Positions 58,861-64,000 of a stretch of 64,000 nucleotides of DNA are shown here, in pieces. Positions within the stretch are counted from its first letter, which is position 1. Each line of letters starts with the position of its first letter. Location of the stretch: positions 992,001 to 1,056,000 of the forward strand of contig JAGPYM010000003.1 of assembly GCA_020736575.1 (NCBI GenBank), read 5' to 3'. Made by a program: the position numbers and the translations under genes. The DNA is from Thelonectria olida (taxonomy: Eukaryota; Ascomycota; Sordariomycetes; Hypocreales; Nectriaceae). The notes beneath the pieces were generated by a model that was not told the DNA's origin, did no database searches, and was given only the letters and a program-made list of their open reading frames with translations.

Positions 58861-61569
58861 GGCAACTTATCTTTGGATGCGGACTCTTCTTAATGACAAC
58901 GGCGTTACGGGATTTGTTCACGGGCAGGACAAGGAGAGCAGGGCCACTGGGTTATTACTTTGAACGGGAGCGTGGGAATGTTTTTGATTTCTGTTTTGTT
59001 GTGTGCGTATGGGTACACGCAGCGCTTACACCTGTACCTCTTTTGCCCCCGATCCCTTGGGTCTCTTGAGATGCAAGAGACAGGGCGCACGCTGGAGATG
59101 AGGAGCAAAGGTCTCGACGTTCTGTTCCTCTGTACTATATATGGCTTTATGAGTTTAAATGGCGTGCGGGTGGGAAAGCAATTCGAGGTCTGGGCGATGG
59201 CCGCGCCTTTTTCATCTTAACCATTGGACGATTTTGCAAAATGCGACGCGAATGTGTGGGTGGGTTGGGATGCAACGGGGCGGTTGGGAATGGTCTTGCG
59301 AGCGATACCATATCTTTCTTCGCAGACTTCGTTATTCAGTAAAATATTACGTTGATATTCTGGATTACTCTTGAGGCATTGTCTATCGGTGATTGATTCA
59401 TGCGAGTGTGTGCGACTTCAACCAACGCGTTTCTTTCTTAGGGTTTGTTGACATGAGTTGGCGACGGAGCGTGTCTCGGCTTCGGTCAGGGGCTCTCACG
59501 TGGGTCTCCCATTCATTGCTCACCTTGGAACCGCGGGTGCTAGCCCCTAGTTGTGTGATTGCCAAGGTTGGGAGATAATCTAGGCGCGGTCTCTATTCAC
59601 GGGAAACGATTATTGATCGAATCGTGTGATAAAGGGCGAGTGAAATGTATCGTACTGTGGCATGATCAGCGCGGCGTTTTTAGGTGAGATTCTCAGGATC
59701 GCCTGGGCGCTACTTTTTGCGTGTAAGTGTATTTCGCACTCGTGAGAGATATATAGAAAAGACTTGGACTAAGCGATAGAGCAGAGAATGTATAACCACG
59801 AGCTTTTTGTTTCATGGAATTAGTTAATGTTGTTGGGCGTGGTTGCGATTACGTACTGGTGCTTTGGTGGGAGCAGGCTGGGTTGACTTTTGGGAGAGAG
59901 GTCTTGGGGCGGAGTGAGTTGATAGCCAGCTCTCAGAGTTGCAGTTGGCGGGTGGGTCCAACTATTCGAGCCTTTGCTAGTCACACTAGGTAGACTGATC
60001 AGAGGGAGCTAAGGACACCCAGGTGTATCGCTAGAAAACCAATGGTAACATGTCGCGCCACATGGTCAGTGGGAGAGCATCATTCCCCTCTCATCAGCAA
60101 AACCCTCTCATTCATGCGAGTTATGGACGAGTCACTGGTTCTGACCGAACACAGCGAGTGATTCGCAATGTAAAGCCGAGGCAACCCTTGAGTCGTTTCA
60201 CTATCATCTATATGTTGCATAATATTTCATTTATTCAGAGAGATACGTGATGAGATTTGACTCGTACATGCGAATACGACAGATGGCAACGGATGGAGCG
60301 GGGTTGTGATGGCTGTCGGGCTGCGGTGGAAGTGGTGGTGATGAAGATGGAGGGTGGGAGGAATGGTGAGATAGCTAGAGACGGGAGCTTTGTTGGGTCT
60401 TCGAATTTGTTCGTTCGCACCCATTGGAGGTCATCAGCTCACGTGCGTATTCTCTTCTTCGATTACGGCTCGACCGTTTGATCTTTAAGGTTGCTTTCCT
60501 TGCTTGGGCTGATCAGTTTCAGGCGTCCATGATCGGCCTCTGCTCACTTCACAGGTCTGAGACCTACGTATCTACCTCGCTAGAGAGAGTAGGTGGTGTT
60601 TAAGCAGTGGAGCGAGCAATAGGCTGCCTATTACTCGGTTTACGACAGGCGGCAGTCAGCTATTCGTGCCTGCGGTCACAGCGAGACGGGACAGAAGGAG
60701 CTCCTGTCGAGGGGAGGAAACAGCTTGGAGCATGGAACTTAGGAAGTGGGGTATTTAGAGTACGTACCTGCCTCGAAGGGAACAACGTCAGCACCCCTCC
60801 AAGACGAGAGCTTCAGTCGTGGCCCGTGCACTGTGACCATCATCGCTTCTCCCTCGGGGTCTCATCTCGCATCGGTGTGAATGCGTCGTTCCACGTCCCC
60901 TGAAGGTGACTCGATAACAAGCTACGAGAAGGGTTTGTTTCGTTTGATAGTGAGCCAAGCCTCCAGGTCCCCCTCAGTCTGGACCAACACTATCGCTGTG
61001 GGCGCGCATCTCTGCCAGTCATCAGCAAACAACCCCGTCTTCCGTCCCGCCCCAGTCATACAACGACCGATCCTTCCGGCGGCGCTGACATCTGAGTGGT
61101 GCCTGGGCCCCAAGCTTGTGCCTCGTTTCATACCCGTACCTTAATTACGATCCAGAGGTTCCCTGGGCATTGCCGTTGTTTTTATTACCCTGTCGAAGCT
61201 GCTTGGCTGCCAGCCTGGAGTCAGACCCCGACCTCAGTGTCTCTTTTACCAACACGGCACACACGCTGTCACCAGGATTGATCTCCTTCGTCGCCTTTTA
61301 CAAAATTGCTTCGCCATCGTAACGCTGCCGCCTGCGCCGTCCCCGCCTACGACCCTCGGTTGACGACGACTCCGAAAACCCCGACTCCGGCCTCTCAACT
61401 CCTTCCACCGGCGCTGCCGAAGATGGCGGGCTGTCTTTGTTCGCACGCGCCTTGACCTGCCACTGCGTCCAGAGCCTGCCAACACCGCCTCCGTTTCTAT
61501 TATTTGTTACACAAGAGCACACGACCAGCTCCAACACCATCAGCTGCGTAGCAGAAGTTGGAGCCCACC
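58861..61569. other. 2.7 kb spacer before the proline-rich gene
   Basis: It holds the H1 3' region and the CT/C-rich leader of the next gene (61150-61569). Short frames on both strands show no domain. No RNA gene is supported. Confidence 0.5.
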
Positions 61570-63321
61570 ATGGCATCGTCCAACCCATTCCGCAAGAGTT
61601 CGGGGCCAACGATGTCCCCGACAGGACCTCCCGTGTCCGCTGCTGCCCGATTTCCTTCCCTCGATGTCTTAGATACCTCTACCGCGCCTCCAGAGCCTTC
61701 GGCCAGTGACAGCAAGCCCAAGGTCACCAAGCAGGTGCGCATTCTCTCTCCGCCGCCTCTTTCTCCCGACTCTCCCGACTGGCCGTACACGGCACCGCCG
61801 CTCGCTATTGGGCTCCAGCAATCGAGAGAAAACGATCCTTTCGACCCAGAGTCTCCCGATGATAGTGATCGCGAGATCATGTTGAGTGGTGCCCCGCCCC
61901 CACCAAAGGAGGGCAGTCGAATTCCTGCCAATCCGTTTAGCAAGACTCTACGAGATATCGAAACGAGAGCAGCGGACCAGAAGTTGACGAAGGAACGTCG
62001 CGATGAGGGGGCGACTTTAAAGGTGGCCAACACTGCTCGGAGGTCATTAGATGTGAACTCGTTCAAGCGCCTACTTATGACTGGGAATCTAGGGGTCGAT
62101 CCATCCTCAGCCCAGCAGACCATTCCCGCTTCTCAAAAGACCGGTGCTGATTCATCGTCAATATCCCTTTCGTCTTCAAGTTACGATGGCTCCAAGGATG
62201 GCTTGGCGATCACTCGCAGAGCTCAAGAAGTGTCGCTCATTTCCCAGGACGCCTCGGATACTCCGGATGACGATTTGGACCACGGAAGCCTCTCGGACTC
62301 GAGTGCCTCATTTCAGATAGGCCGAGGCAAGAAACCTCCGCCGCCACCCAGCTCTCGTCACGGCAAGTCTATCAAGCTTGAACTGAAAAGTGATAGCGAT
62401 GCCACTGATATCCTGACCGTGAAATCTCCCTCCGACATGAACAAGCCTTTACCTCCTCCACCTCGAATGAGCTTCGAAGATGAGGCTGAACCGTCATTTG
62501 AACGACAATCAACCGATGGGGTGACAGTCACTGAGGCCCAGTTCCCCTCCCAAAACACGCCCGGCAGCGGGAAGAAGCCGGGGCCCGCACCTCCTCCGCG
62601 AAGAGGTCACTCGCGGGGAGAGAGCAAGGTTTATCCTGCAAATAATCTAAAAGACGGCCTGCAAGCCACCAGGGCGCACGGCGATGAAACTCCTTCCAGA
62701 TCATCATCAATTCGATCCAGGACGGACCGTAATCGCAATGACTCTCATGGACCTGTTCCTCCACCACCTCCACGAAGATCCCATGGATCAAAACCGTCGA
62801 CCATCATATCACCCGAGGTAATTACTACTATTAACGCAACACCGGATCAAATATCTACATCGCCAGAACCCTCTGCAGAGCCGGACAGGTCTCCAGCTCA
62901 CACCGAACTGGGTCCCCCTCGCAATATCCAGACAGGAACTCCCAAGCTGGCAGCCCCTCCACCACCTCCAACGCGAAATGCATCGGTCCGACGGCCTGCA
63001 AGCGTAAGAAGTGTGGACAGCACTAGCCGTCGCACATCTGCTGAGACGAAACCACACGGCGGGATGGCGCCGCCACCACCTCCGCGAAGAAACCGAGGGA
63101 GTAGTCGAGGGAGTATGGACGGGCCGTACAGAAGGACAAGTGTTGATGGTGTGTCAAAGACCGAGCAGACAGTCGTGGAAGAAGGCAACATCACGGTTAC
63201 TCACAGCGATGCCACATCTCTGCAATCGGCAATCAAGGAGAGCCCGGGCGTTGACATCTTGGCCGATCTTACCGCCCTACAGAGGGAGGTTGACGCTCTT
63301 CGTGGAAAGTTGGGGCCTTGA
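61570..63321 (+). CDS. Disordered proline-rich protein with NPF motifs, possible endocytic or actin adaptor
   Basis: A single-exon gene of 583 residues. The start has a good context (CCACCATGG). The sequence is disordered and rich in serine, proline and arginine. It has two NPF motifs (SSNPF at 3-7 and ANPFSKTL near 122), which bind EH domains, and at least six polyproline stretches followed by arginines (for example PPPPPRRSHG and PPPPPTRN), typical ligands of SH3 domains and profilin. A short region near 124-175 (SKTLRDIETRAADQKL, then RRSLDVNSFKRLLMTG) looks conserved. The end, LADLTALQREVDALRGKL, could form a short coiled coil. I do not recognise a named family; a role at actin patches is inferred from the motifs only. 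Confidence 0.8.
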   Translation: MASSNPFRKSSGPTMSPTGPPVSAAARFPSLDVLDTSTAPPEPSASDSKPKVTKQVRILSPPPLSPDSPDWPYTAPPLAIGLQQSRENDPFDPESPDDSDREIMLSGAPPPPKEGSRIPANPFSKTLRDIETRAADQKLTKERRDEGATLKVANTARRSLDVNSFKRLLMTGNLGVDPSSAQQTIPASQKTGADSSSISLSSSSYDGSKDGLAITRRAQEVSLISQDASDTPDDDLDHGSLSDSSASFQIGRGKKPPPPPSSRHGKSIKLELKSDSDATDILTVKSPSDMNKPLPPPPRMSFEDEAEPSFERQSTDGVTVTEAQFPSQNTPGSGKKPGPAPPPRRGHSRGESKVYPANNLKDGLQATRAHGDETPSRSSSIRSRTDRNRNDSHGPVPPPPPRRSHGSKPSTIISPEVITTINATPDQISTSPEPSAEPDRSPAHTELGPPRNIQTGTPKLAAPPPPPTRNASVRRPASVRSVDSTSRRTSAETKPHGGMAPPPPPRRNRGSSRGSMDGPYRRTSVDGVSKTEQTVVEEGNITVTHSDATSLQSAIKESPGVDILADLTALQREVDALRGKLGP

Positions 63322-64000
63322 GGGATGGAACTGATGCCTAGTGCTCCTGAAAAGGGCCGCTGCGCATGTCGAGGTAACACAATCAAGGATTGCGGTATGG
63401 GCCATGGTCGGGAACTGTGCAGGTTTCAACGGGAGGCAGAACATTTGCGCTGGTGGCGTTCTTCTGGTGGGTAAGGTACTGTAGAGATTTGGACTTTGTT
63501 TCCGTTATTTCATGGAAGGCGTCAGGGCGTGGATTGTATCGTAGACGACATGGTGGCAGTCTTATCTTATACGAAGTTGGTTTAGGAGGGAGAACATTTG
63601 CCCCTCAGGCTCAGGTCTGATTCGATACGCCCTTGTGGCTTATGACACTTCACTTGAGCCTTTGGTTGAGTTCCTGTTTGCGTCCACACCCCACTCACAC
63701 TTGAAGCCAGGACGCGGGACCCATGCCAGTTTGGTGATCCCGAGGACCCGTGACAGCCGGTGCCCGATGGTGAACAGCTCAAGATTGAGCCTGGGCCAGT
63801 ATCGTCTCTCTTGAGGCAGATATCCGCTTGACCGGACACTGTACAGGTGCAGTGCCGTCCTCTTATGGCCCAGGATGTTTGATAGGAGGGGAGATTTCGT
63901 TCAAGCATGTCAAGGATGGGTTTCACAGCACAGACTGCTGGGCGATCCAGGGCTCTTCCTCTCTGTGACCTCACAAGGACTCTTTCAGGGATGGCGTCTG
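63322..64000. other. Right-edge spacer; a minus-strand gene end is possible
   Basis: After the 3' region of the proline-rich gene, two minus-strand frames stay open toward the edge. One ends at 63582; the other runs from 63900 to a TAA at 63640 and includes LNLELFTIGHRL and LAWVPRPGFKCEW. Neither matches a family I know and they exclude each other, so no gene is called. Confidence 0.4.

Noticed and set aside
1..64000. CRISPR array, operon or prokaryotic mobile element
   Set aside because: The DNA is fungal nuclear sequence with spliced genes; no spaced identical repeats of CRISPR type are present.
1..64000. Secondary-metabolite or effector gene cluster
   Set aside because: No polyketide synthase, peptide synthetase, terpene cyclase, P450 or transporter gene is seen; the genes are mostly housekeeping.

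Overview
The window is nuclear DNA of a filamentous ascomycete (Pezizomycotina), most likely a Sordariomycete close to Hypocreales. This rests on short introns (48-84 nt in nearly all cases) with GTRNGT-type donors and several CTAAC-like branch sites, a HET-domain gene, a dispersed single 5S rRNA gene, a WOPR (Gti1/Pac2) regulator, a cytochrome b5-acyl-CoA dehydrogenase fusion, and a degraded repeat whose copies differ mostly by C/T and G/A transitions, as repeat-induced point mutation (RIP) leaves. The class is well supported; the order and species are inference.

Layout. 0-10 kb is compact and reads on the + strand: HET protein, 5S rRNA, flap endonuclease FEN1 (RAD27), cytochrome b5/acyl-CoA dehydrogenase fusion, DEAD-box helicase DHH1. 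A 5 kb gene-free stretch precedes a phosphatidylinositol-4-phosphate 5-kinase (MSS4 type, 15.2-18.1 kb). 18.1-21.1 kb holds a degraded repeat. COA6 (-) and SYS1 (+) are divergent at 21.1-23.0 kb. CFT2/CPSF2 (-) and a PAC2-type WOPR transcription factor (-) follow to 29.4 kb. Then comes about 13 kb (29.4-42.4 kb) with no convincing intact gene. 42.4-44.2 kb is mitochondrial asparaginyl-tRNA synthetase (-). 47.3-48.4 kb is a GC-rich PARG-like (DUF2263) protein (+). 51.8-55.1 kb is SEC24 (-), 57.8-58.9 kb is linker histone H1 (+), and 61.6-63.3 kb is a disordered proline-rich protein with NPF motifs (+).

The genes are mostly single-copy housekeeping functions: DNA replication and repair, mRNA decay and 3'-end formation, COPII and Golgi traffic, phosphoinositide signalling, mitochondrial translation and cytochrome oxidase assembly, and chromatin. 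They do not form a metabolic cluster or one obvious system. About fifteen protein genes in 64 kb is sparse for such a genome. The unusual material lies in the long spacers, the PARG-like protein with a changed signature, and a few possible broken genes. Exon boundaries were worked out by hand from splice signals, reading-frame continuity and family conservation.
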